From: Amorphophallus konjac
Lineage: Eukaryota > Streptophyta > Magnoliopsida > Alismatales > Araceae
Assembly: GCA_022559845.1 (NCBI GenBank)
Contig: CM040124.1
Coordinates: 74,175,491 to 74,239,490, forward strand
Length of the DNA stretch: 64,000 bases
Direction: 5' to 3'
The notes below the pieces were generated by a model. It saw only the letters and a list, made by a program, of their open reading frames with translations, made no database searches and was not told where the DNA came from. Below are positions 29,085-41,359 of the stretch, piece by piece (the stretch's first letter is position 1; every line of letters begins with the position of its first letter). Position numbers and translations under genes: made by a program.

Positions 29085-32057
29085 ATTAGACCCTCTCGTC
29101 CCAATGATGAGAAGGTCTCCCAGATTTTGCATGCATTAGATCATCTTACCCCTCAACAGATCCAAGCCCTTAAGGCTGCCGTTGAGGGTGCATCTCCTTC
29201 ATCTCCTCCTCCTTCCAATTCTATACGGGTGGCCCATCACCCACCTTCTCCTACCAATTCTATACGGGTGGCCCATCACCCACCTCCTCCTTCTAATCCT
29301 ATTCGGGTGGCCCATCACCCACCTCCCTCTTCTATTCGCACTCGGGTGGCCCATCATCCACTTACATCTCCTCCTGTTCATTCTACTCGGGTGGCCCGAC
29401 ACCCGCCTCCTTCTATTCTTCCTCCATCACGGCCCCGAGGCCCATTTACTCCTTGCAATCCGGCCCGTCCGGGTTCTTTTACGGGTCATCCCGTCAACTC
29501 CCCTCCACGGCCTTTTTATGCGGCCCTTCCTCCTTCAAAGCCCTACCAGCCCTCGGTTGTTCAAGTCACACCCCTCCAACAATCCCTGCTTGATAAGATT
29601 ACTTTGATGGAGGAACAAATAAAGAGGGTCACGGCTCCTCCTACTCCAGTCAATCCTCTCCATGCCGCTTTGGACGAGATTACAAAGATGGAGAATGAAT
29701 GGAAAGATAGGAGGAATGATTATGACTTCGGCATTTCAAGCAAGCAAGAGCCGGCATTTGAAGAATCCAAGGCAGTGTACGATGATGATGAAGCTCCGTA
29801 GGCACCCCTTCCGAGTTTCCTTAATTTCCCGCTCCCTCCACTATCATTTGATAAACCTCCTGCTCAGGATGAAACCATCCATGATCCAACCCCTATTTAT
29901 GAGACTAATTGGTGTTACGATGATGGGTCGATACTTCAATCACCCACACCGGCACATTGTAAGTCTCCTCCTATCCTTGACACCGCATACATTACACCTC
30001 CTCTAGTTACACCATTAACCTCCGCAACACTGGCCTCCCCCAAGCCTTCCACTATTAAACCTCCACCCGTTAAGCCATCTAACTCCACACCCTCGGCCTC
30101 CATTAATTACACCATTAAACCCACCCCAATTAGCCTCCCATTACCGCCACCTCGGCCTTCCATTATCCCTTTAAAACCTACTTTGCCTATTCCACCATTT
30201 AACCCTTTACCCTTACCCGTGGCTAATCCTGAGCAGGATCCACCCCTTTTTGCACCCGAGCCAATCCCAACTGCTTCCGAGCAAAGGGAGAAACTCGACG
30301 TGTTTGAACCTCCGCTTACGCTCACTCATTTGCCTACACTTTCCATCATGCCTCCACCATTCATGGAGCCTTCCGCCTCCGCTTCACCTCCCCTTACTAC
30401 TCGGAATGGGGGGCCTTCTGCAAGCACAGGTGCCGAAGATAATCAAGAGCCGGGCAGCAAGGATTTGGCCGTGCCATTCAAGATTCAAGAATTCATTTGC
30501 CGGATGACAATCCGGGTTATTGTGCCAAGCACGGTCGAAGAAGCCAAGTCGCCGCCATGCCGAGCATTGATGCTGTGTAAGGGCCGGGCAGGGCACCCCT
30601 TGTTCTAATTTCTGAATTCCGAATTCATTATTCCTTACAAGGGGCGAATGCCCATTTTGCTCAACTTTCCATATATACCACATTCAATGGGCAACACGAT
30701 GCTTCCCGTTCCAACTCTCCAACTCCCTCACATTGTTGATCTTTGCCTTCAAAGGGGGTTGCCACTTATTGAAGCTCCTTTTATTGGGCCAATTGGCTGT
30801 ATTCTTTCACTGCCGTGGAGGGGCAGTTATCTTGGTGCCGAAAGGCCTTCCGCTATTTCATCCACCTTCTTGTCTATCACATCTTTTCCATGGGCCATTC
30901 CCAGGGTTAGGAGGAGGATTTCGTCCTCTCACCCTTCTAATTCCTCACATCCTTCATATTCTTTATATTCTTTGCATTTCATGCATTCTGTTGCATTCAT
31001 GCATTCATTGCATCCATTGCATTATATTTGCACACATTTGTACCTCCTGCTTCCCGGGTTTCCAAACCCGTATCTTCCCCGCCTTCCGGCACCTCCGGAT
31101 ATTCCGCACTTCTCATCTTCATCTTCATCTTTCTTTAATTCACTCCCCTTGGGGCATCGCGTCCCCCTTCCTGCTATTTCCCTGGAACCTCCAGGAATTT
31201 TATCCCTCCTCTTTGGGCATCGTGCCCTTTCTGATTTCGTTATCCCTCCGGAACCTCCGGACTTTTCCCTCGGGCAACACGCCCCTTTCCATCTTATTCC
31301 TTCGGAACCTCTGAATTTTCCTCCTAATCCTCCTTCATTCCTTTCTCTATTCCTCGGGCATCGCGCCCCTTTCCATCTTATTCCCCCGGAACCTCCGGAT
31401 TCCCCATCTGATTGTCTCAGTCTTTTCCTTGGGCATCGCGCCCCTTTCCATCCTCTTCCTCCGGAACCTCCGGATCTTTCACCCCTCTCTTTGTCCTTTG
31501 GGCATCGTGCCCCTCTCCATTTGCTACCTCCGGAACCTCCGGACCTTCCCCTCGGGAATCGCGCCCCTTTCCACCTCATTTCTCCGGAACCTCCGGACCT
31601 TCTTGGGCATCGCGTCCCTCCTTCCATCATTCCTCCGGAACCTCCGGATTCTCCGTCTTATTCTCTCTATCATTTTCCAGGGCATCACGCCCCTTTCCAT
31701 CTCATTCCTCCGGAACCTCCGGACCATCCATCTTTCTTCCGATTCATCTTTCCGCTCCTCCGGGATATCACATCCTTCATTTTCTTCCTCCTTTTTCATC
31801 ATCTTTTTCTCAATTTCTTCCCAGGGCATCGCGTCCCTTCTTTCGTTATCCCTCTGGAGCCTCCAGATTCTTCTTCTGCTCATGATTCTCCTCCACCACC
31901 TCTGGACCCTCCGGATCCACCTCTTTCCATCTACCAATTTCTTCTTTTGATTCCTCCTAATTCTGGGTTTGACCCAACTTCTTCCACATCCACTGCCTTG
32001 GGCATCTGCCCATTCTCTCACTACTTTCGAGGCTTTAGCCCTCACTCCTCTTCTTGA
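29085..32057 (+). pseudogene. Second copy of the proline-rich frame, 5'-truncated with two stops
   Basis: Co-linear with 21979-24912 of the first copy. It lacks the start codon and His-rich N-terminus. It carries an extra in-frame copy of the RVAHHPP unit and two stops: TAG at 29799-29801 (CAG in copy 1) and TAA at 30606-30608 (CAA in copy 1). No frameshift is present, so the reading frame is shared with copy 1 over about 3 kb. Confidence 0.85.
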
Positions 32058-34780
32058 TTTTTCCCTTCTTCTGTAGACTGTTCCATGTGATCAGGGTCTC
32101 CGCGCCTTAGTGAGGGAGTTCTAGCCCTCGCCTCTCTTCCCTTTTCTCCTTATTCGTCTGAGTCTGGTTTGAGCACCACTCATTCTTGTTAAGCCACTCC
32201 CAAAATCCTTTGCTTCCAATCCTTTTGACTGCCAAAGAGGACAAATCCCATGATGATCAACCTCGCCTCTGACAGCTGCTTCTACAAAGGTTGCAAGGTA
32301 ACATATTGGCGTAAGTATGCATTTTAATGATATTATTTTCTCATTACTTCATGCATTATTTTCAAAATCAAGTGCTTCTTAATAAGATTAAAAGTGGTGT
32401 TTTAAACCTTTATCTTAGGCTTTTGTTTAATTAAATCATTGTTAAAAAGAGTCTTTTTGGCTTATTTTTTTACAGCACCTCTGGTTAATAAAAACCCGCG
32501 CTGGGAATTCAATATTCTCTCCCCGCTTGTTAAGAGTAACCCTTAGTTGGGCACCGCACACACTTCACGGCGTCCTTAGCTGGCTCCTTTGATAAAAACA
32601 CCGTTGCTATCTTGGCCATGCCATGAGAATATCTGAAAGTCTTTTTCTCTTCTTTACCCGGCCGAATGCAGGGGCAAGAGGTTGACGGATGAGATGACCA
32701 ACCTAGGTAATCCCCAATACGAGAGGAGTCTCAAATAGGGGCAGTCTTGACCCAAACTAAAATGAAATTTCATGATACATCTCGCCAAAAAGGCTATTAT
32801 GAAAATCAAGTCAAAATTTCTATAAAAGCAAAACTGTGAATTATGGCATGTCAAGAGTGGCAAAGTCCCCGCAGGGAAAACCCTGGTCATATGCATGTCA
32901 AGGGTCTAAAAATCAAAGGCACAAAGCCCCAGCGCAACAGACTACCTCTTTGAGGGTTAAAAACCTTGGAAGGAATTCAAGTCCCGACATCTCCCATCCT
33001 GCATAAAGCTTATCTCCAATTATTCTTCTCTTCTCCCTCCAAGACCGAACATTTCTCGGGTATGGACTTGGTAGGGGCACCGTTGATCAAAGGCGGTCGG
33101 TCATAGGATGCCACCTTCAATGCACGCCCAGCTTTGGGCAGTTTTTAGCGAAAGGGGAAGGAATAAGGACCCCTAGCCAGTGGTTCAAAACAACCCTTTG
33201 ATGCTGCATTAACAATGTCTAAGCCAAAATCCAAAAAAAAAATTTGAATATTTCCTGATCAAAATCCTAACAAGAATTCAAAATATTTTCCAAAAATGTC
33301 CATAAAAATTCAAATAATTTCAATTTCAAAACTCATAAAAATTTACATATTTTCAAAATCCAAAAATTTGCATTGTATTTTCTGATGGTGTTTTGCAGGA
33401 ACAGCTTTGCAAGGACCAAAAGCACGGGATGGGTCCTCTCTCTACTTATTGCTATCAATCTATTGATTCTTTCTCGATATTCTCATGACATGCCACCCTG
33501 GGCATTTTTGGTTATCACCTCCTTATATCATTTTGGTTATATCTCCTGATTATCATTCTGATTATTCATCTCCAGATCTTTCAATCAACTCCTACTAATT
33601 TCTCTTGATCAATTCTGCCGATGGGCATTATCAGATCTTGATCATTCAACTCCAAATCTTGATTAGCAAAGTTGGCATCCTCATGACAAAACAACAAATA
33701 ATGATGCTTCACTATGCCATGATTTGACTTATGCTGTTCATGATATATGCTATGATTGGTTGCTTTGATTCATGTTATGCTTACTATGCCTAAATGCCTT
33801 ATTCATTGCTTGTTATCTTCATTATATCTTGGCTGATGAATCTTTGAGCGCAGGGTAAGAAGCTCTTGGTCCCGCCGACTGGGCATCATCATCAAAGTCC
33901 CACGGTGCTTGCAGCTCATTTCTCAGTTCCCCCATACTTATTGCTCCACCATCTCTCCCTGTATGCATTCTACTATATGTTAGATTATATCAAGGACCTT
34001 GTGGCTTTGGTAAATCTGGGATTTGAGTTCCCCTTCATCAAAAACAATGATGATTCCAGAGGAGTCTTAGTCACACGGATAGGCCGTTAAGCCGTCCAAG
34101 ACTGGGGACGATAGTTCCGTTTTGCGAGTTGGTGCGCGGATAAACGGGCTTCGGCTTAGTATCAGCTCGCAGAATGAGTTTCTTGACTCAGTCTCGGCAG
34201 TTTAAAAATATTATCCTTGATTATTCTATATTTTCATTTGACTTATTTTTTCCCTTTAAACCCAGCATGCATTCATGTAGGACTTTGAATCAACTTTGAA
34301 AAATCATTCTCATAAGCTGTTTTGAGGGTTGAATTGATCTTAATCTTTCTCGATATGAGATATTCCATGCCGGATTGAATCTTCAGTTCGTTTTGTTGCT
34401 GTTTTGAGTCTTTTCTCGAAAGCTCCTTGTTTGGATTTTTATCATCTTATTTCAATCCTTTCCTTTGATCCACCTTGGCTACAGCACGTCCACTGGCTGG
34501 TAACCGCTCCCCAATAGTGAAACTTACAGGTTTGTGACCTGGGGTACTTCCACCGCGCTGGAAGTTGATCATTTTATTTTATCTCCTTCGTGCACCGCGT
34601 GCACAACTCCCCTTTTATCCAAACATTGTTGATTTCATTGAATTTCCCGAGATTTGCTTCATCTCGTGCTTTTGATTTCATTCTCATCAAGTGATGTTGA
34701 TTGCGTGTCTCATTACACCTTGGCAACTACTTTTCAGTTTGCTCTGCTCCCTTGCAAAGCAGACGCCAAGGCGGGGCAGC
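32058..34780 (+). other. 3' non-coding part of internal region 2 of element B
   Basis: Near-identical to 24913-27633, with scattered transitions and small indels. No gene seen. Confidence 0.8.
34768..34780 (+). promoter_or_regulatory. Polypurine tract before LTR B3
   Basis: AAGGCGGGGCAGC, identical to that at 27621-27633. Confidence 0.8.
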
Positions 34781-36231
34781 TGTAGACACGCTAAAATTGA
34801 CATTATTTTGAGTATATTTCATATTGCCGTGCAATGCCCCATTTGACCCTCAAATTAGCTTGTTTGAGTGATTTTTCCCACTTTTCTTGAATTTATCCTA
34901 TGTTTCCCCCATTTTCTCCTTTTTCCTATTTTTCTGGATTTTCTGGGTATTTATCTAATTTTTGAAATTAACGACCTTGGTAAGGGCGTGTTTTTAACAA
35001 AACACGACCTGATCTGGGGCGTTTCTTTGAGAAAGGACGACCACATCTGAGGGCATCAATTCTTGGTGTCTGACCGACTTCCCCGTTTTACAGACTTGAA
35101 ATTAACGCCCTTTCAAGGGGTGTCTTTTTTAAAGTGGCTTTGTTCGAGGCGTGTTTTACATTTTTCAGATATGGGGAGTTTTTATTTCTAAAATTGGTTT
35201 TGAAAGAAACGCCCTTGTGCAGGACGTGTTTTAAATTAACGCCCCTCGACAGGTCGTCAATTCTTGAATTGACGCCCTGACCAGAGGCGTGGTTCATCTT
35301 CTGACTTCGCAGCCCTTTCCCCAGAGAGTCCTTGCTTCGTTACACACCTACTTCGTTTGGGCTCTTGCCCATTCTTATCCTTTCCACTCTTGGACTCCTT
35401 GCCCATGTTTATCCCCCTTTGATCCTATTTAATAGAGCCATTGGCTCTGTTAACCGGTTGGTTCCTCTTGTTGGCCCCCCTTTCGTCGATCCTTTTCTCC
35501 CTCCCTCCATTCTTCTTCTTCTTCTGTGTTTTTTCTTCTTTTGTTTCTTTTGTGTTTTTTCTTTCTTCTTGCAGGTGCTGCTGCTGTGGCTAGGAGGGGC
35601 TTCTCACGTCCTGTTCTTCATCTTTTGGAAGACCTTCTCCCCATTGAATATCAAAGCCAAGCAATGCACAGATTTTTTCCTTATCTCCCCTCTATTCCCT
35701 TTATTTTATTTTCATCATATGCATGCATTCATCATTATTTAACTCTCTTTTCTCAACACGTTGAGACTTTCCCCATCAGTGCAACTCTTGCACTCTTTCC
35801 CCTCATTTCTATTTTGCATGCATTCATTCATTTCCCCACACCCTTTTGCATAGGGGTTTAAGGGCTAACCACCCTTAAGGTGTGTTCTTCACCATATTTT
35901 CATGCTCATATTTTTATTTAGGAATTGATGCTACACTCACCATGTTCTAATTCAATTCTTTTGTGGTGTTTGTGTCTCTTTTTGCAAGGGTAATAAAAGC
36001 AAGAACTCTCTTCATCGGCCGGCCGATTGGAAGAGAAAGGAAGCACTCACATCCCCGCACTTTTGAGGTATTCTTCGCGATCATCCTCCCATATTTTTTT
36101 TATTGATTATATTTTGATGCCTCGTGTCTCTGGCGATCACACACACTCCCCTTTAGCACCTCGTGCTATTTCATGCTTATTTATTCATATTCTTAATTTT
36201 TCCTTAAGTGGATTTTTTAATCCAATCTACA
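34781..36231 (+). repeat. LTR B3 (3')
   Basis: 1,451 bp. It ends CCAATCTACA followed by the ATGAT duplication and the resumed pol frame of element A. Confidence 0.95.
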
Positions 36232-36236
36232 ATGAT

Positions 36237-38988
36237 GTGTGCTTGGTAGCAAACAATCATGATAATGCATGGCTATGGCACCGAAGACTAGGTCATGCTA
36301 GTTTTAGAGTAATCTCCAAATTGTCTAAACATGACTTAGTAAATGGTTTGCCAAAATTAAAATTTGAAAGTGATAAAATCTGTGAGGCTTGCACAAAAGG
36401 CAAGCAAACACGCATATCTTTTAAAAATAAGAACATTGTTTCTAACTCTCGACCTTTGGAATTGCTGCATCTTGATTTGTTTGGCCCAACTAGGACATCC
36501 AGCCTAGGAGGGAAATCCTATGGTTTTGTGATTGTTGATGATTACTCCAGATTTACATGGGTGTTATTTCTATCCAATAAAAATGATGCATTGAAGGAGT
36601 TTCAAGTGTTTTGCAGGAAAATTCAAAATGATAGAGGCTACCTTATCACTACCATTTAGAGTGATCATGGTGGTGAATTTAAAAATCATGAATTCAGCAA
36701 TTTCTGTGAAGAGCACGGGTATACGCACAACTTCTTATCACCAAGGACGTCCCAATAAAATAGAGTGGTGGAGAGAAAAAATAGAACATTGATAGACATG
36801 GCACAGATCATGTTAAGTAAAAATTCTCTACCAAAATACATTTGGGCTGAGGCGGTAAGTACAACATGTTACATTATCAACAGGGCAAGGGTAAGGCCCA
36901 TTTTGAAGAAAACTCCCTATGAGCTCTACAAGGGTAAGAAATCAAATATTTTCCATCTTAAACTCTTTGGATGTTCATGTTTCATTCTGAACAATGGTAA
37001 GTCCAATCTAGGTAAGTTTGATGAGAAAAGTGACAAGAGAACTTTCCTAGGCTATGCACTTAACTCTAGAGCTTATCGAGTGTTTAATAAACGGACTTTA
37101 GTTGTTGAAGAAAGTCCTCATGTGATTTTTGATGAATCTGAACTAAAACTGACTACTCAAATTGTGGATATAGGAGAAGCCCCCAAAAATTTAACTAATG
37201 TTGGAACATCTAAAGCCAAGGATGAACCAAAGGAGGGAATACCCAGCAAAAGTGAATAAGATGAAGATCCTTCAACTGAAACACTGCAAGAGCAGCAAGT
37301 GCAGCACCCCGACTTGCCAAGCAGCTCAAACTTCTTGAAAGATCACCCAGTTGAAAACATCATCGGTAATCCTCAAGATGGGGTAAGAACGAGATCATCA
37401 CTAAGTCAAGTAGAAGAAGAGGATTTGATAACCTTAATCTCACAGGAAGAGCCTAAGGATATTCATGAAGCTCATCAAAATGAATCATGGATCCAGGCTA
37501 TGCATGAAGAGTTGCACCAGTTCGAAAGAAACCAGGTGTGGACTCTTGTGCCGCGGCCTAAGAATCAATCCATAATTGGAACCCGATGGATTTTTAGAAA
37601 TAAATTGAATGATACAGGATTATTTGTTAGGAACAAGTCCCGGCTTGTAGCCAAAGGGTATAGCCAGGAGATGGGGTATTGATTTTGATGAGTCATTTGC
37701 ACCGGTTGCTCGTCTAGAGGCAGTCTGGATTTTACTGTCTAATACTTGCTCATCTAACTTCAAATTATTTCAAATGGATGTTAAATCTGCGTTTCTAAAT
37801 GGGTATATCAAAGAGGATGTCTTTGTAGAATAACCTCCAGGTTTTGAAGACCCCAAACATCCACAACATGTGTACACGCTCCAGAAGGCCTTGTATGGAC
37901 TGAAGCAAGTACCAAGGGCATGGTATGAACGGCTCACCTCATTTCTGATTGAAAATAGTTTCAAGAGAGGTAAGGTTGATCAAACACTTTTCACAAGAAA
38001 ATTAGGTAAAGATATATTAGTAGTTCAAGTGTATGTGGATGACATAATTTTTGGAGCTACTAATAATGCGTTATGTGATGAATATACAGAAATTATGCAA
38101 GGAGAATTTGAGATGAGCTTAATGGGTGAATTAACATTCTTTCTTAGATTGCAGGTGAAGCAAACATCTGAGGGCATTTTCATAAGTCAAGCCAAGTACA
38201 CAATGGAGCTGTTGAAGAAATGTGGGATGGCTGAAGCAAAACCTTTGTCAACTCCAATGGCCACAACCTCGAAGTTAGACAAAGATGAAAATGGTAAAAT
38301 AGTAGATCCTACACTATTTCGAGGTATGATCGGATCACTACTGTATCTTACAGCATGCCACCCAGACATTCAATTCAGTGTATGTCTTTGTGCCCGTTTT
38401 CAGTCATGCCCTAAAGAATCTCATTTATCGACTGTTAAACGTATTTTTAGATACCTACTTGGCACAATAGATTTTGGCTTGTGATTTTTCATCGGCAGTT
38501 CTTTTGATTTGATTGCATACATCGATGCGGATTATGTCGGATGCATTGTAGATCGTAAAAGTACTAGTGGGCACTGTCAGTTTCTGGGTGGGTGCCTAGT
38601 CTCATGGGCCTCCAAGAAATAACATTCAGTAGCTCTCTCAACGACCGAGGCTGAATATGTAGCTGCCGAAAGTTGTGGAGCCCAAGTACTTTAGATTAAA
38701 AATCAATTGCTTGATTTAGATATTAAAATGAAATGTGTGCCAATATTGTGTGATAATACCAGTGCAATCAGTTTGTCTAAAAACTCTGTTCAACATTCTA
38801 GGACCAAGCATATTGACATTCGTCATCATTTTCTGAGAGATCATGTAGGAAAAGGGGTCTTTGAATTGAACTTCATTGACACACACAATCAGCTAGCTGA
38901 TATTTTCACCAAACCCCTAAACCAGGATCAATTTAACAAGATAAGAAGAGAACTTGGGATGTGCAAGGGTGAGAGCATACATGCATAG
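36237..38988 (+). pseudogene. Integrase, RT and RNase H of element A (3' part of pol, broken)
   Basis: Integrase resumes with WLWHRRLGHAS and CEACTKGKQ (HHCC finger), then LLHLDLFGPTRT, DHGGEF and VVERKNRT. RT includes WIFRNKLND and YVDD (38032-38043). RNase H includes IDADYVG, TTEAEYVAAE and LCDNTSAI, and ends TKHIDIRHHFLRDHVGKG, typical of Sireviruses. Stops interrupt it at 36756-36758, 37831-37833, 38620-38622 and 38692-38694 among others. One inserted base near 37676 shifts the frame upstream of IDFDESFAPVAR. The gene is dead. Confidence 0.9.
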
Positions 38989-39388
38989 GTTTGCACTTAG
39001 GATAAGAGTTGCATTTGTAGACACTCATATGCATCAAGGGTAGGAAATCATGCATATTGTCTTTGTTTACTTTTAATACCTTGTGTGTTCACATATACCC
39101 CTGCATGCTTGAATGTATATATTTATATAGCCCTCCTTGAAAAAAATTTTCTAAGGTCAGATATTCCTTGGTTAAATAACTGTGGACTCAGTGATGTCGG
39201 ACCTAAGGAAACTTCTGAGGGGGAGTTAGAGAACTCTCCTCAAAGTTCCATCTCTTCTCCCTCCCTCACCTTCATGTTGATGGCTCCAATCAGAAGGTCG
39301 GTTGACGGTCTCCCCATATATATAAAAAAAGAAGAAGAAACAAAAAAAAAGAAACAAAAAAAATTTACAAAATGGGGAGTTTTTGGCC

Positions 39389-39406
39389 CTAGCGGTCGAC
39401 CGCTAG
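39389..39406. repeat. 18-bp perfect palindrome
   Basis: CTAGCGGTCGACCGCTAG. A related GGTCGACC core follows at 39416. The same core forms palindromes in the LTR of element A. Confidence 0.95.
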
Positions 39407-39648
39407 CACCGCACTGGTCGACCGGTGGCGGCGAACCGGCCCGACCAGGTCCTAACTGAGCCATCCTATAAGGGGGTCTAATACCCCATTCTTTCATTCT
39501 ATCACCCCCATTCACCCTCATACCTCATTTCCTAACCCTTGAACCTCTTTTTCTCCACCTCCCAAGCCTCTAAAACCCATCGTTCCTTCATCTGCACAAG
39601 ATCCGACATGTTCGTCACGGTTTTGGGACGAACTCCATTCGACCGTTC

Positions 39649-41253
39649 GTGCATTCGAGGAACTTCTTCCTAGGTTCCAGATTGTGGAGAAGGCTTTTGC
39701 AAGCCCCTGGAGTGTCCGTTGATCTTTCTTCATCCTTCGGGTCGAGGGTCATCTCTTCAAGGGTTTTTCACCAGATTTCTAGTTCGGGATGTCGCCTAGA
39801 CGAAGCTCTCGACGTTCTGCCCAAGGGGAAGGGAGTGGCCAGAGATGCGAGGCACTGGCTCCTCTACCATAGCGGGTGCCTGCACCGCGTCGAGCACCTA
39901 GGTTGCCTCCTCGTCCCATCATGGACCCTCGACTGGTCGATTTCAACGAGGTGAATGAGCTTTTGCCTGACTTATGTGCTGTCTTTGAGATTCAGTCAGG
40001 ATGGACTGATTTCATCACTAGATATACCCACTATTACCCCAGTCTAGTGTAGCAGTTCTATGGAAATCTGATTGCAAGGAATGAGGTGCTATTTTCTGTT
40101 GTTCGAGGGGTTGAGATTCGCATTACTCCCGATCTGTTTGAGAGATGCTTAGGAGTTGCGGCTAGAGGAGCCGACTTGGTTTTTGGTCATGGGGAGGTTG
40201 AGGACACATTTCTTGCTATGACCGGCTATTATTACGTGTGTGGTGTCAACAATTTTATTGATTGAATTGAATGCGAATCATTTTCCACCACCGCAGCGTG
40301 TTTTGCATCATATGTTTACCTCCCTCATTTATCCAAAGAGTGGCAGCAGAAATGAAGTGACAGAAGTTCATAAATTTCTATTTTACAATGTGATGAATGG
40401 TATTCAAATCAACATGGGTCGCCTCATGATGACTCTAATTGGAGCTTGACGAACAAATCTACGGCGATCTTTACCATATGCTTCACAGTGGACCGGGGTA
40501 TTAATTCAGGCCGGGATCAATTTAGCAGAAGAACAGTTTATTTATGTTCGCCAGAATGATATCTATAGCAAGCATAAGATCTTCACTGATATGGGATATT
40601 ACTATGGTCCCGATGGTGAGCTACGTCGGGATGTGCCTACTTATGGAGAAGAAATTGATAGTGAGGAAGAGCAGGAACAGGAGCAGCAGCAGGTTCAAGG
40701 GGATGTTCCCCCTCCAGTTCAGGCCGAGGAGCAGCCTCCTCCACCCTCACCTCATCATATGGATCCAGAGATACCTCCTCCACCACAGTTTCATCATGGA
40801 GAGTCCTCCACTCAGGGGGCCACACAGCATTCTTGGGTAGATTACGAGACTTTTGACAGGCAATTTACTGGGCTAGAGACACGTGTGGATACTTTTGGGG
40901 ATCGACTTTCTACTCTCAGGGATCGCGTTGACACTATGGGCAATGTGATTGACACCATGTCAGGTCGCATAGATTCTTTCTCCACTGCTCTGGATTCCCT
41001 CTCCACTCAAATGGCCACACTCTCCACTCATATGACTAGCGTCACCGACAGTGTTGCTGATTCCGGCCAGTCCTTCCACATCATGAACATGACACTTCTT
41101 GGCATGGCTCACCGTGATGCTACTCGTGACCTCCCCATCGGCCGTATTCGAGATAGTCTTCACACTCAAGTTCATTCTCTTGAAGACATCCGCCGTCACC
41201 TTGGTCACCAGCCCCCTCCTCCAGAGGATCAGCCTCCTACAGATGCACCATGA
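39649..41253 (+). pseudogene. Third frame of element A (Sirevirus env-like/ORF3 region), degenerate
   Basis: After RNase H, fragments in more than one frame encode a protein with FYGNLIARNEVLFSVVRGVE (about 40058-40120), a signature I associate with the extra frame of SIRE/Maximus elements. The last piece, 40591-41253, encodes about 220 residues. It begins MGYYYGPDGELRRDVPTYGE, then an acidic Gln/Pro-rich stretch, a coiled-coil-like region of near-heptad repeats (TLRDRVDTMGNVIDTMSGRI), and a Pro-rich end. No signal peptide or transmembrane segment was seen in the fragments, so an envelope role is not supported here. Confidence 0.6.
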
Positions 41254-41346
41254 GGATTTTTCCTTTTTCTCCCTCTAGCTTGCTGTACTTTGGTCTTGTG
41301 TCACTTGGGTCCCCCTTCGTCTATCCTACTCCCTTTTGATGATGCC

Positions 41347-41359
41347 AAAGGGGGAGAAG
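41347..41359 (+). promoter_or_regulatory. Polypurine tract of element A
   Basis: AAAGGGGGAGAAG in the context TTTTGATGATGCC, the form common before Sirevirus 3' LTRs. A similar GAGGGGGAG lies near 39219, between pol and the third frame. No matching LTR follows. Confidence 0.7.

Larger units (their letters stand above)
19165..36231 (+). mobile_element. Element B: composite LTR-internal-LTR-internal-LTR, pol-less
   Basis: Three copies of a 1,450-bp LTR (19165, 27634, 34781) alternate with two internal regions (20615-27633 and 29084-34780). The whole is flanked by one perfect ATGAT duplication (19160-19164, 36232-36236). Internal 2 lacks the first about 1,364 bp of internal 1, including the primer site and leader. 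Neither internal region has protease, RT, RNase H or integrase. The purine tract AAGGCGGGGCAGC before the LTR start TGTAGACACGC recalls Ty3/gypsy Tat-type non-autonomous (LARD-like) elements. Classification rests on that resemblance only. Confidence 0.85.

Noticed and set aside
36237..38988. Endogenous pararetrovirus (caulimovirid)
   Set aside because: Integrase lies before RT, LTR and primer sites are present and there is no movement or coat protein; this is a Copia element.
39649..41253. Functional retroviral envelope gene in element A
   Set aside because: Fragmented, with no signal peptide, fusion peptide or membrane anchor visible. It is kept as a degenerate third frame only.
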